Below are positions 1 through 6,825 of a stretch of DNA of 41,000 bases, in pieces. The DNA is from Mycoplasmatota bacterium. GTDB taxonomy: Bacteria; Bacillota_I; Bacilli_A; Izemoplasmatales; Izemoplasmataceae. Below the pieces are notes generated by a model. That model did not search any database and was not told where the DNA came from. It worked only from the letters and a program-made list of their open reading frames with translations. Numbering within the stretch: the stretch's first letter is position 1; each line of letters begins with the position of its first letter. The translations under genes and the position numbers were made by a program. The stretch is taken from NCBI GenBank assembly GCA_030600605.1, contig JAUVLT010000009.1, positions 1 through 41,000 of the forward strand, written 5' to 3'.

Positions 1-1
1 A

Positions 2-166
2 GATGCTGAGGGTGTAGCTACACCTGCTGATTGGAGACCAGGAGACGATGTAATTGTTCCACCAGCTGGAAGTTGTGGATTGGCACAAGAAAGAATGGAA
101 AGCGATGATGAGGATACTTATTGTTTAGATTGGTTTATGTGTTTAAGAAAAGATAAAAACAAATAA
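2..166 (+). CDS. peroxiredoxin (AhpC/Prx6-type), C-terminal fragment
   Basis: The window opens inside a gene. Reading from base 2 gives 54 residues and a TAA stop. The segment contains TPADWRPGDDVIVPPAGSCG followed by AQERME and ends YCLDWFMCLRKDKNK. This is the C-terminal signature of thiol peroxiredoxins of the AhpC/Prx6 group in anaerobes (conserved TPADW, VIVPP and YCLDWF blocks). These enzymes reduce peroxides in the cytoplasm using a catalytic Cys in the N-terminal half, which lies outside the window. Subfamily and reductant partner cannot be judged from this piece. No clear terminator follows; the next gene has its own promoter. Confidence 0.85.
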   Translation, partial: DAEGVATPADWRPGDDVIVPPAGSCGLAQERMESDDEDTYCLDWFMCLRKDKNK

Positions 167-244
167 TATAGCATATAAACTTAACATTCATATATGACAA
201 TTTTTATTAAAATGTCTAAACAAGCCGTTTTCTCCTAAAATAAT

Positions 245-273
245 TTGCATTACAGATAAAAATATAATATAAT
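245..273 (+). promoter_or_regulatory. sigma-A type promoter of the cold-shock gene
   Basis: TTGCAT (245-250) and TATAAT (268-273) are 17 bp apart. The predicted start point, near 280, leaves a 5' leader of about 28 nt before the ATG at 308. It also excludes an in-frame ATG at 275 as a start. Confidence 0.65.
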
Positions 274-307
274 TATGAGTGCAAATAATAAAAAAAAGGA
301 GATTTAC

Positions 308-505
308 ATGACAGGAACAGTAAAATGGTTTAATTCAGAAAAAGGTTACGGGTTTATTACTACGGAAGATGAACTGGATATATTTGTTCACTTCAAAGCT
401 ATCACAGGAGAAGGATTTAAAACTTTAGACGAAGGTCAAAAAGTTGAATTTGATGTGGTTGAAGGCGACAGAGGACCACAAGCTGCTAACGTAGTAAAAC
501 TTTAA
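308..505 (+). CDS. cspA: cold-shock protein, CspA family
   Basis: A 65-residue single-domain CSD protein, the normal family size. It begins [17 protein letters not shown] and carries both nucleic-acid binding motifs: RNP1 (KGYGFI) and RNP2 (IFVHF). Family members bind single-stranded RNA and DNA and act as RNA chaperones in the cytoplasm. An upstream in-frame ATG at 275 exists, but the AAAGGAGA ribosome binding site at 296-302 sits correctly for the ATG at 308, and the predicted transcript starts after 275. It is monocistronic, with its own promoter and a strong terminator. Whether it is cold-induced or constitutive cannot be told; the leader is too short to hold the long cold-shock UTR of E. 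coli cspA. Confidence 0.93.
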   Translation: MTGTVKWFNSEKGYGFITTEDELDIFVHFKAITGEGFKTLDEGQKVEFDVVEGDRGPQAANVVKL

Positions 506-514
506 TGAATTAAC

Positions 515-540
515 AAACAGGAGAAATTCTCCTGTTTTTT
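515..540 (+). terminator. intrinsic terminator after cspA
   Basis: An 11-bp inverted repeat, AAACAGGAGAA with TTCTCCTGTTT (515-525/527-537), whose innermost bases form the loop, runs into a T tract. Confidence 0.9.
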
Positions 541-590
541 ATTTTATTTACTATTTCGCTAATTTTAGGTATAATTTAGATATAGTTAAA

Positions 591-619
591 TTGACTAAAA
601 TAGAATTTAATCGTATTGT
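591..619 (+). promoter_or_regulatory. possible promoter of cysS-mrnC
   Basis: TTGACT (591-596), 17 bp, then TATTGT (614-619). The -10 match is weak. A TATAAT at 569-574 has no good -35 partner. Some promoter is expected because the gene upstream ends in a terminator. Confidence 0.35.
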
Positions 620-654
620 ATGATAGTTAATAATATATATTAGGAAGTGATTTT

Positions 655-1989
655 ATGAAAATATTTAATTCTTACACCAACCAACTAGAAGAGTTTATTT
701 CGATTCACAAAGGTATTGTAAATATGTATGTTTGTGGTCCAACGGTATATAACTATATTCATATCGGTAATGCTAGACCGGTAATCTTTTTTGATACTGT
801 TAAAAATTATTTTGAATTTAGAAATTATAAAGTTAAATTTGTGTCAAATTTTACTGATGTGGATGACAAAATAATTACAAAAGCAATTGAATTAAAGACA
901 ACTGAAAAGGAAATCACTGATAAATTTATCGCTGCATTTTTAAAAGATGTTGAAAAAGTAAATTCAAGTACTGATTATATTCAACCTCGTGTTACTGAAT
1001 ATATGGATCATATTATTAAGTATATTGGAATTCTAATTGATAAAGGGTTTGCATATAAAGTAGATGGAGATGTTTATTTTAGAGTTGCAAATGTAAAGAA
1101 TTATGGGGTTTTATCAAATAGGAAAATTGATGATTTAATAGTTGGAGCAAGAGTTGAAGTGAATAGTAAGAAAGAAAATCCTTTAGATTTTACTTTGTGG
1201 AAAACAACAGATGTTGGAATTCAATTTGATTCTCCATTTGGAAAAGGAAGACCAGGATGGCATACGGAATGTGTTGCCATGATAGACGATGTTTTTGGTG
1301 AACAAATAGATATTCATGGTGGAGGAAGTGGGCTTATGTTTCCCCATCATGAAAATGAAATAGCTCAATCTGAAGTGTTGAATAATCACTCTTTAGCAAG
1401 ATACTGGATGCATAATGGATTACTAAATATTGGAGAAAGTAAAATGAGCAAAAGCGAGGGAGAAATAATTTTAGTTAAAGATTTAGATGTCAATCCAAAT
1501 GGATTTAGATTATTTACTCTTTCGACACATTACAGAAGTCCAATTAACTATTCAGATGAAGCTCTTGATGTTTATGTAAAAGAATGGGAAAAGATATTAA
1601 GAACTTATTCAGCACTTTTCTTAAAACTTGATTTAAGTGATAAATTGTATGCAAATGCTAAAATTGATCCTGATTTATTATTGATTTATAAAGATTTCTT
1701 AATTGCGATGGATAATGATTTTAATACCGCTAACGCCATAACTGCTCTTCAAAATCTAAATAAGAAGGCTAATCAATTACTTAGATCAAATGTTGAAGAT
1801 GAAATATTGTTATCAGCTTTAAAACTGTTTGAAGATTTTTTCAAAGTTTTAGGATTAAAAGCTGATAAAAAACCTTTGTCTAATGAAGACAAAGAAATAT
1901 ATTTGCTGTGGAATAAAGCTAGAAATGATAAGGATTTTGATAACGCTGATAAATATCGATTAATATTACAGCAAAAAGGGATTATCTAA
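655..1989 (+). CDS. cysS: cysteinyl-tRNA synthetase
   Basis: A 444-residue class I aminoacyl-tRNA synthetase that charges tRNA-Cys with cysteine in the cytoplasm. The class signatures HIGN (residues 36-39) and KMSKS (263-267) are present. The four expected zinc ligands that recognise the cysteine thiol are C27, C206, H231 and E235, matching the E. coli set with a constant three-residue offset. The protein is slightly short for the family (about 460-470) because the C-terminal anticodon-binding region is trimmed, but it ends in the usual way (DKYRLILQQKGII). The start follows AGGAAGTGA at 642-650. The stop codon directly abuts the mrnC start, so the two are cotranscribed, as in B. subtilis. 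Confidence 0.97.
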   Translation: MKIFNSYTNQLEEFISIHKGIVNMYVCGPTVYNYIHIGNARPVIFFDTVKNYFEFRNYKVKFVSNFTDVDDKIITKAIELKTTEKEITDKFIAAFLKDVEKVNSSTDYIQPRVTEYMDHIIKYIGILIDKGFAYKVDGDVYFRVANVKNYGVLSNRKIDDLIVGARVEVNSKKENPLDFTLWKTTDVGIQFDSPFGKGRPGWHTECVAMIDDVFGEQIDIHGGGSGLMFPHHENEIAQSEVLNNHSLARYWMHNGLLNIGESKMSKSEGEIILVKDLDVNPNGFRLFTLSTHYRSPINYSDEALDVYVKEWEKILRTYSALFLKLDLSDKLYANAKIDPDLLLIYKDFLIAMDNDFNTANAITALQNLNKKANQLLRSNVEDEILLSALKLFEDFFKVLGLKADKKPLSNEDKEIYLLWNKARNDKDFDNADKYRLILQQKGII

Positions 1990-2349
1990 ATGAATCAATT
2001 AAATGGATTAACATTAGCCTATTTAGGTGATTCAATATATGAGGTATATATTAGAGAATCATTATTAGAAAAAGGTTATACAAAAGTAGAAAAACTACAT
2101 AATGAGGCAATAAAATATACTAGTGCTAAAGGTCAAAAAGAAGCATTAGACAAAATATTTGGCGTGCTAACAGAAAGTGAAATACAAGTGTTTAAAAGAG
2201 GACGAAATGCTAATTCAGATCGTAAACCAAAAAATACCAACTTAGCTACTTATAAACAAGCGACTGGATTTGAAGCACTTATTGGCTTTTTATATTTAGA
2301 CAATAAAAAAGCACGATTAGAAGAATTAATACAGATCATAATAAAATGA
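1990..2349 (+). CDS. mrnC: Mini-ribonuclease III
   Basis: A 119-residue protein made only of an RNase III catalytic domain with no dsRNA-binding domain, as in B. subtilis MrnC, which trims the ends of 23S rRNA precursor. The signature LAYLGDSIYEVYIR near the N-terminus holds the metal-binding Asp, and FEALIGFLYL near residues 94-103 supplies the second acidic cluster. The ATG follows the cysS TAA with no gap, so translation is probably coupled; the only visible Shine-Dalgarno-like bases (AAAGGGA) lie within the end of cysS. cysS-mrnC order is conserved in Firmicutes. Confidence 0.95.
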   Translation: MNQLNGLTLAYLGDSIYEVYIRESLLEKGYTKVEKLHNEAIKYTSAKGQKEALDKIFGVLTESEIQVFKRGRNANSDRKPKNTNLATYKQATGFEALIGFLYLDNKKARLEELIQIIIK

Positions 2350-2368
2350 GAACAAACGTTCTCATTTT
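2343..2368. terminator. bidirectional terminator between convergent mrnC and the CyuA-like gene
   Basis: The 11-bp stem AAAATGAGAAC (2343-2353)/GTTCTCATTTT (2358-2368) has a 4-nt loop. It is followed by T-rich sequence on the + strand and, read backwards, on the - strand too. It overlaps the mrnC stop and lies just past the stop of the - strand gene, so it can serve both. Confidence 0.85.
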
Positions 2369-2369
2369 T

Positions 2370-3635
2370 TTATATTAATTCAATTATTCCTCTATTTGCC
2401 GAATTAAGTATTTCATTATTTAATTTACCAAGATTCTTGATTGTTATATCTACATCTATTTTATTTAATCCAGTACCATCACAATATGTTTTATCTTCAA
2501 CTGCCATTTTACCGGCAATCATTCCATTCATTGCAGCAAATGATACTTTATGAGTACAAGATAATTTTGCTCCATCACATATAAACCCCATTGATGTTGA
2601 TAGGTATATATTAATAGATTGTTTTATTTGCTCTCTTGTTCCACCTTTTATATAAGTTGTTACTGCTGCTGCGCTACATCCTGTTGCGTGACCAGTACCA
2701 CATAAAACAGTTACAATATTCATTTCTTGTTTAACATAAACACTTGTAAGAAATGATAAAAGAATTATCTTTTTTCGTTCGAGTTTACTTAGTTCTAAAG
2801 CATCAGCTAAAAACATTGGGGTAATGAGTGTGCCGATTCCTAAATTTCCACTACCCGCAACTCCATAGACTGTATAAATTTCTCCAGCCATTCTTAATCT
2901 TGAGGGTACAGAGATATGCATTCTTAAGAAATTAGATAAATCATACACACAATCTTTTTGAGCTTCTCTTAAATCCTCTACTAAATATTCTCCCCCTTCT
3001 TTAATTATTTCTCTTCTAGCATTTTCATATTGGACTTTCGAAGTTTCAAATAGATAATCTAGGCCTTCGAAATCCTCACTTTCAACAAAATCATATATTT
3101 CATCAAAGTTTGTAATTTTAAATCTATTTACTCTTCCAAGTAATTGTTTAGTTTCATACTCTTCAAGCAACTTTCCATTTCTTACAACCTTAACAACATT
3201 ATCATATGAATCCTTAATAACAATTTTTACTTCATCACCATCGGTAGATGTAATATTTAGTTCTTCGTATAAGACAGTATCTGGAAAATTCTTGTAAGTA
3301 ATTTCTACATCTATTTTATCTAGTATAGCTCCTATTTTTTCAATATCATCATTTGTAACACTTTCAAAAACACTTAATTGCTTTTTGGGATCTTTAAGTA
3401 AAATTCCAAGTGCCAGTGCTTTTTCTAATCCACTTTCTCTTATTCCTGGAATACCAACATTTACACTGTTTTTATATAATTCTTCACTCATTAATAATTT
3501 CACAGATTTAATTTCTTTATTTCGTAAAGTATAAGCTCCAATTGAAGCAATATATCCGACAACACCAATATCTGTACAACCCATTGTTTTTGTAATATTT
3601 GTTTTTAATAATTGTGCTACCTGTATTTTATCCAA
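2370..3635 (-). CDS. CyuA/UPF0597 family L-cysteine desulfidase-type Fe-S lyase
   Basis: 421 residues of the UPF0597/YhaM/CyuA family (serine dehydratase alpha-like fold). Characterised members use an oxygen-sensitive [4Fe-4S] cluster to break L-cysteine into pyruvate, ammonia and sulfide. Family cysteines are in place: C20 in MGCTDIG, C320 in GHATGCSAA and C353 in GFICDGAK, the likely cluster ligands, plus C360. The start is taken as TTG at 3635. GAGGTGAT (3640-3647) is spaced for it, and the ATG at 3656 lies inside the -10 box of the gene's own promoter, so it would not be on the mRNA. It is the only large gene on the - strand here. Substrate could be cysteine or a related amino acid. Confidence 0.85.
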   Translation of the reverse strand: MDKIQVAQLLKTNITKTMGCTDIGVVGYIASIGAYTLRNKEIKSVKLLMSEELYKNSVNVGIPGIRESGLEKALALGILLKDPKKQLSVFESVTNDDIEKIGAILDKIDVEITYKNFPDTVLYEELNITSTDGDEVKIVIKDSYDNVVKVVRNGKLLEEYETKQLLGRVNRFKITNFDEIYDFVESEDFEGLDYLFETSKVQYENARREIIKEGGEYLVEDLREAQKDCVYDLSNFLRMHISVPSRLRMAGEIYTVYGVAGSGNLGIGTLITPMFLADALELSKLERKKIILLSFLTSVYVKQEMNIVTVLCGTGHATGCSAAAVTTYIKGGTREQIKQSINIYLSTSMGFICDGAKLSCTHKVSFAAMNGMIAGKMAVEDKTYCDGTGLNKIDVDITIKNLGKLNNEILNSANRGIIELI

Positions 3636-3654
3636 AATAATCACCTCAAAAATC

Positions 3655-3683
3655 ATTATATCTTTAAAACGCTTTTAGAGCAA
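3655..3683 (-). promoter_or_regulatory. promoter of the CyuA-like gene
   Basis: On the - strand, TTGCTC (3683-3678), a 17-bp spacer, then TATAAT (3660-3655). Predicted start point near 3648, which supports the TTG start at 3635. Confidence 0.7.
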
Positions 3684-3757
3684 TATTTTTCATTTTTTTT
3701 CAATAGTAATGAAGCTTTTTCTATGGTAGAATATAAAAAGAAAAAGGATGTGATTGT

Positions 3758-4465
3758 ATGGCAATAATAATTGTTGGTAAAAACAGTATTTTAGAAGCAA
3801 TAAAAGTAGGCCATAAAATTCATGAAATATATATTTTAAAAGGTTCTAATAATGAATTTTTGTCATTAGCTATGGAAAAACATCTTAAGATAAAGGAACT
3901 TGATAAATATAATCTAAATAAAATTTTGCCACCAAATAATCAAGGTGTTGGAGCTTTAGTTGAAGAATATAAATATCAAACACTTGAAAATGTGATTAAT
4001 AACGACAAGCTAAATAAAGTATTTGTAATGCTTGATTCACTAGAGGATCCTCATAATTTAGGAGCAATTTTAAGAAGTGCAGATGCTTTTAATGTAGATG
4101 CAATAATTATCCCGAAGAATAGAAGTGTAAAATTAAATGCTACAGTTGCAAAAGTATCAGTAGGAGCAATAGAACATGTTGATGTTGTTGAAGTAACTAA
4201 TTTAACTCGAACAATTAAAACCCTTAAAAATAAAGGATTTTGGGTTGTAGGAACTGATGCATCAACAGACAAAACAATACATGATATTGATGTGGACACT
4301 AATCTTTGTGTTGTTATTGGTAACGAAGGAAAAGGAATTAGTAGACTTGTTAAAGAAAACTGTGATTATATCGTTAAAATTCCAATGAATGGACATGTTA
4401 ATAGTTTAAATGCAAGTGTTTCCGCAGCCTTGATCATTTACGAAATATATCATAAGAAGGGGTGA
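3758..4465 (+). CDS. rlmB: 23S rRNA 2'-O-ribose methyltransferase, RlmB/SpoU family
   Basis: A 235-residue SpoU (SPOUT) methyltransferase. The N-terminal substrate-binding part (about residues 1-75) is followed by the knotted domain. SpoU motifs are clear: LDSLEDPHNLGAILRSADAF (motif 1), VVIGNEGKGIS (motif 2) and IPMNGHVNSLNASVSAALII (motif 3). Relatives methylate G2251 of 23S rRNA using S-adenosylmethionine. The start follows AAAAAGGATGTGAT. A TAGAAT at 3727-3732 may be the -10 box; no good -35 is seen. The stop overlaps the Shine-Dalgarno of the sigma factor gene downstream. In B. subtilis, yacP sits between rlmB and sigH; here it is absent. Confidence 0.93.
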   Translation: MAIIIVGKNSILEAIKVGHKIHEIYILKGSNNEFLSLAMEKHLKIKELDKYNLNKILPPNNQGVGALVEEYKYQTLENVINNDKLNKVFVMLDSLEDPHNLGAILRSADAFNVDAIIIPKNRSVKLNATVAKVSVGAIEHVDVVEVTNLTRTIKTLKNKGFWVVGTDASTDKTIHDIDVDTNLCVVIGNEGKGISRLVKENCDYIVKIPMNGHVNSLNASVSAALIIYEIYHKKG

Positions 4466-4470
4466 CATAT

Positions 4471-5013
4471 TTGACTTATCTAAAACATAACGACTATGAA
4501 ATCATTAGCCAAATAAGAGAGGGTAATGATGAAGCCTTAGAGTTAATGTTTGATAAGTACTCCCGTTTTATTTCTAAAAAAATCTTTAAGTTCAACCTAT
4601 ATTTTGAATATGATGATATGTATCAAGAAGGATTGATGATTTTATTTAAATCAATAAAAACTTTTGATGAAATATACTCGAAATCCTTTACTAGATATTT
4701 TGAACTTAATTTAGAGAGAAAATTCATTACTATCATATCGAAAAATTTAAGAAGGAAAGAAATTTTTAAGAAAAATGAAAATTTTATTTATGAAACAAAT
4801 CACAATATAAATCAGAACAGTGTCTATTATGATTTGCTAAAAAAAGAAATTTCAAAAATACTTACAAATAACGAGTATTTAGTATATACTTTAAGAGAAC
4901 TAAATAATTATAGCATCACTTATATTAGGGAAAAACACAGTATGAGTGATAAGGCAATTTATAATTCTTTGCATCGTGCAAAGGTAAAAATTAAAAAACA
5001 TTTTAACAAGTAA
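4471..5013 (+). CDS. sigH: RNA polymerase sigma factor, SigH-like
   Basis: About 180 residues, compared with about 218 for B. subtilis SigH. Region 2 is seen near residues 45-90 (DDMYQEGLMILFKSIKTFD, then a basic helix around SKNLRRKE), and region 4 as a C-terminal helix-turn-helix (YIREKHSMSDKAIYNSLHRA). There is no region 1.1 or full region 3, as in alternative sigma-70 factors. Position between rlmB and rpmG-secE-nusG is that of sigH in Bacillus. GTG at 4462 is in frame, but AAGGGGTGA (4457-4465) is placed for TTG at 4471, five bases away. The Shine-Dalgarno overlaps the rlmB stop, so translation may be coupled. Which genes it controls is unknown; in relatives SigH serves sporulation or competence. 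Confidence 0.8.
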   Translation: MTYLKHNDYEIISQIREGNDEALELMFDKYSRFISKKIFKFNLYFEYDDMYQEGLMILFKSIKTFDEIYSKSFTRYFELNLERKFITIISKNLRRKEIFKKNENFIYETNHNINQNSVYYDLLKKEISKILTNNEYLVYTLRELNNYSITYIREKHSMSDKAIYNSLHRAKVKIKKHFNK

Positions 5014-5014
5014 C

Positions 5015-5043
5015 TTGACAAAAATATAGAAATTTGCTAAATT
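5015..5043 (+). promoter_or_regulatory. promoter of rpmG-secE-nusG
   Basis: TTGACA (5015-5020), immediately after the sigH stop, then 17 bp and TAAATT (5038-5043). Confidence 0.55.
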
Positions 5044-5067
5044 ATATAAATGCAAGAGAGTGATAAT

Positions 5068-5214
5068 ATGAGACAAAAAATAATTTTAATCTGTGAAGTT
5101 TGTTTATCGAGAAACTACACTACTTATAAAAACAAAGATAAAAAAGAGAGATTACAAATTAAAAAATACTGTAAACGATGTGGAGAACACACCATCCACA
5201 AAGAAAGCAAATAG
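5068..5214 (+). CDS. rpmG: 50S ribosomal protein L33 (zinc-binding form)
   Basis: A 48-residue protein with two CxxC pairs (C9/C12 and C35/C38) forming the zinc ribbon of the C+ type of L33. It opens [17 protein letters not shown] and contains [15 protein letters not shown], both typical. L33 sits near the E site of the large subunit. It starts after AGAGAGTGAT. Its TAG stop overlaps the AGGAGAGA that serves secE. Position before secE-nusG is conserved. The C+ form implies zinc supply matters for this paralogue; a C- copy elsewhere in the genome is possible but not visible. Confidence 0.93.
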   Translation: MRQKIILICEVCLSRNYTTYKNKDKKERLQIKKYCKRCGEHTIHKESK

Positions 5215-5228
5215 GAGAGAATAGAAAA

Positions 5229-5657
5229 ATGGCAAAAAAAGTTGAAGAAATTAAGAAAAATAAAGTAATAGAAATCCTTCGTAAGGAATATCCTTTTGAA
5301 AAGATATTACTTGGAATATTAGGAGCTATTGTATTAGTTCTAGGTGTTTATTTAGTTGAAGGTTCTGTTTTAGAAATAAGATATACTGATTTTTGGATAT
5401 TTAATAGTGATTTTAAAGTGATGTTCTTTTCAATTTTTGTAATTGTAATTGGAGCCGTTTCATTTTTATTATCAATTTGGCCATTCTTTGTGCCAAGTAT
5501 TGGAGAAATGAAAAAAGTATCTTGGCCAAATAAAGAAATGATTATGAATCATTCAGGTAGAGTATTTGGGTTTATAATGATTATTGGATTATTTTTCGTA
5601 GTAATTGATTTTGGCTTACAGCCTTTGTTTACTTGGCTCGTTAATTTAGGCGCTTAA
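5229..5657 (+). CDS. secE: preprotein translocase subunit SecE (long, three-helix form)
   Basis: 142 residues in the inner membrane, the small essential partner of SecY in the protein-export channel. The family signature EMKKVSWPNKE is at residues 93-103, followed by a membrane helix (about 111-130). Two further hydrophobic segments lie upstream (about 24-43 and 63-88), giving a three-helix layout like E. coli SecE rather than the short one-helix form of Bacillus. The ATG at 5229 is preceded by TAGGAGAGA at 5212-5220; a longer in-frame reading beginning inside rpmG at 5178 has no ribosome binding site. Cotranscribed with rpmG and nusG. Confidence 0.92.
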   Translation: MAKKVEEIKKNKVIEILRKEYPFEKILLGILGAIVLVLGVYLVEGSVLEIRYTDFWIFNSDFKVMFFSIFVIVIGAVSFLLSIWPFFVPSIGEMKKVSWPNKEMIMNHSGRVFGFIMIIGLFFVVIDFGLQPLFTWLVNLGA

Positions 5658-5658
5658 A

Positions 5659-6195
5659 ATGGAAGATAGAAGATGGTATGTTGTTCAAACATATTCTGGA
5701 TTCGAAAACTCTGTTAAATTAAATTTAGAACGCCGTATTGAATCAATGCAAATGGAAGATAAAATTTTTCAAGTTATGATTCCTGAAGAATTGAAAATTG
5801 AAAAAAAAGCTGATGGAACTACGAAAGAAAAAATGGTAAAAACTTTTCCTGGATATGTTTTCTTAGAAATGGAAGTTACTGATGATTCTTGGTTTGTTGT
5901 TCGTAATACACCTGGTGTAACTGGATTTTTAGGATCTAGTGGGGGAGGAACAAAGCCTGTACCACTTCCAGCTGAAGAGATTAATCCGATTCTTAAGAAG
6001 TGTGGATTAATGGAAGCTCCAATAATTAATGTTGAAATTGGTGAAAAAGTTAGAGTTGCAACTGGTCCATTCTTAAATCAAATTGGAACTGTTGATTCAA
6101 TAGATAATGAGAAACAAGAAATTACTGTTTTAGTAGATATGTTTGGAAGACAAACACCTGTTGAACTTGGGTTTGAAGATATCGAAAAACTGTAA
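5659..6195 (+). CDS. nusG: transcription termination/antitermination protein NusG
   Basis: 178 residues. The NGN domain starts RRWYVVQTYSGFE and contains KTFPGYVFLEM and VRNTPGVTGFLG; the C-terminal KOW domain contains GEKVRVATGPFLNQIGTV. It binds the RNA polymerase clamp and affects pausing, termination and coupling to translation. The ATG comes one base after the secE stop, so translation is likely coupled; there is no distinct Shine-Dalgarno. Length matches Bacillus NusG. A terminator-like hairpin at 6236-6267 ends this transcription unit. Confidence 0.97.
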   Translation: MEDRRWYVVQTYSGFENSVKLNLERRIESMQMEDKIFQVMIPEELKIEKKADGTTKEKMVKTFPGYVFLEMEVTDDSWFVVRNTPGVTGFLGSSGGGTKPVPLPAEEINPILKKCGLMEAPIINVEIGEKVRVATGPFLNQIGTVDSIDNEKQEITVLVDMFGRQTPVELGFEDIEKL

Positions 6196-6205
6196 TAATT
6201 ATATC

Positions 6206-6235
6206 TTGACATCATCTGTATTATTATAGTATAAT
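6206..6235 (+). promoter_or_regulatory. promoter of the rplK-rplA operon
   Basis: Consensus TTGACA (6206-6211), an 18-bp spacer and consensus TATAAT (6230-6235). Predicted start point about 6241-6243. Confidence 0.85.
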
Positions 6236-6267
6236 AGCTTGGCATGCAATATGCCATGCTATTTTTT
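6236..6267 (+). terminator. terminator of rpmG-secE-nusG laid over the rplK transcription start
   Basis: A ten-position stem, AGCTTGGCAT (6236-6245)/ATGCCATGCT (6251-6260), has one T-T mismatch and a 5-nt loop and is followed by six T's. Transcripts arriving from nusG contain the whole stem. Those starting at the promoter just upstream (about 6242) lack most of the 5' arm. It could therefore stop read-through without stopping the new promoter. Confidence 0.6.
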
Positions 6268-6269
6268 GA

Positions 6270-6300
6270 GTGGGAGGATTTATAAAAATCTGCTTACCAC
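6270..6300 (+). promoter_or_regulatory. L1-binding-like RNA element in the rplK leader
   Basis: Form: GTGG-GAG-GATTT...AAATC-TGCTTA-CCAC. An outer GTGG/CCAC helix and an inner GATTT/AAATC helix flank an asymmetric loop with GAG on one side and a TTA-containing strand on the other. This resembles the ribosomal protein L1 site in 23S rRNA and its mRNA mimic. It lies just before the rplK Shine-Dalgarno, so bound L1 could block translation. A second copy precedes rplA. Confidence 0.6.
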
Positions 6301-6327
6301 ATCACGAAAAAAGAGGAGGTGTCTTTC

Positions 6328-6753
6328 GTGGCTAAAGAAATTAAGACTCAAGTAAAACTGCAAATTCCAGCGGGTAAAGCTAATCCAGCTCCACCAGTTG
6401 GTCCAGCATTAGGACAAGCAGGAGTAAACATTCAAGATTTTTGTACAAAATTCAATGCAATGACTCGTGACAAAATGGGTTCAATTATTCCGGTTGTTAT
6501 AACTGTTTATGATGACAGAAGTTTTACTTTTATTACTAAAACTCCACCAGCAAGTGATCTATTAAGAAAAGCAGCTGGAATTGAAAAGGGTTCTGGTAAT
6601 GCATTAAGAGATAAAGTTGGTACTGTTACTCGTGATCAATTACGAGAAATCGCAGAGATCAAAATGCCTGACTTGAACGCAAACGACGTTGAAGCAGCAA
6701 TGAAAATTATTGCAGGTTCTGCAAGAAACATGGGAATTATTATAGAAGACTAA
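6328..6753 (+). CDS. rplK: 50S ribosomal protein L11
   Basis: 141 residues, the exact family length. The N-terminal domain carries the Pro-rich [19 protein letters not shown], which is the thiostrepton-site contact region; the C-terminal RNA-binding domain includes [12 protein letters not shown] and [14 protein letters not shown]11 forms the GTPase-associated centre with 23S rRNA. GTG at 6328 is chosen because GAGGAGG (6313-6319) is eight bases upstream; an in-frame GTG at 6319 overlaps that site. First gene of the L11-L1 operon with its own promoter. Confidence 0.96.
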   Translation: MAKEIKTQVKLQIPAGKANPAPPVGPALGQAGVNIQDFCTKFNAMTRDKMGSIIPVVITVYDDRSFTFITKTPPASDLLRKAAGIEKGSGNALRDKVGTVTRDQLREIAEIKMPDLNANDVEAAMKIIAGSARNMGIIIED

Positions 6754-6757
6754 GCAC

Positions 6758-6807
6758 TTAGTTGTTGATATACAACTAATTGTGGGAGGGAATCCCGTTA
6801 GACCACA
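6758..6807 (+). promoter_or_regulatory. hairpin plus second L1-binding-like element before rplA
   Basis: A perfect 8-bp hairpin, TTAGTTGT (6758-6765)/ACAACTAA (6772-6779), is followed by TGTGG-GAG-GG...CC-CGTTAGA-CCACA (6781-6807). The latter has the same outer GTGG/CCAC helix, GAG loop strand and TTA on the opposite strand as the element at 6270-6300, but a different inner helix. It ends just upstream of AGGAGG. Likely a site through which L1 represses its own translation. Confidence 0.6.
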
Positions 6808-6825
6808 TTTAGGAGGTAAAAAATT

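Noticed and set aside
275-307. Longer start of the cold-shock protein at 275
   Set aside because: It lies at or before the predicted transcription start, and the Shine-Dalgarno at 296-302 belongs to the ATG at 308.
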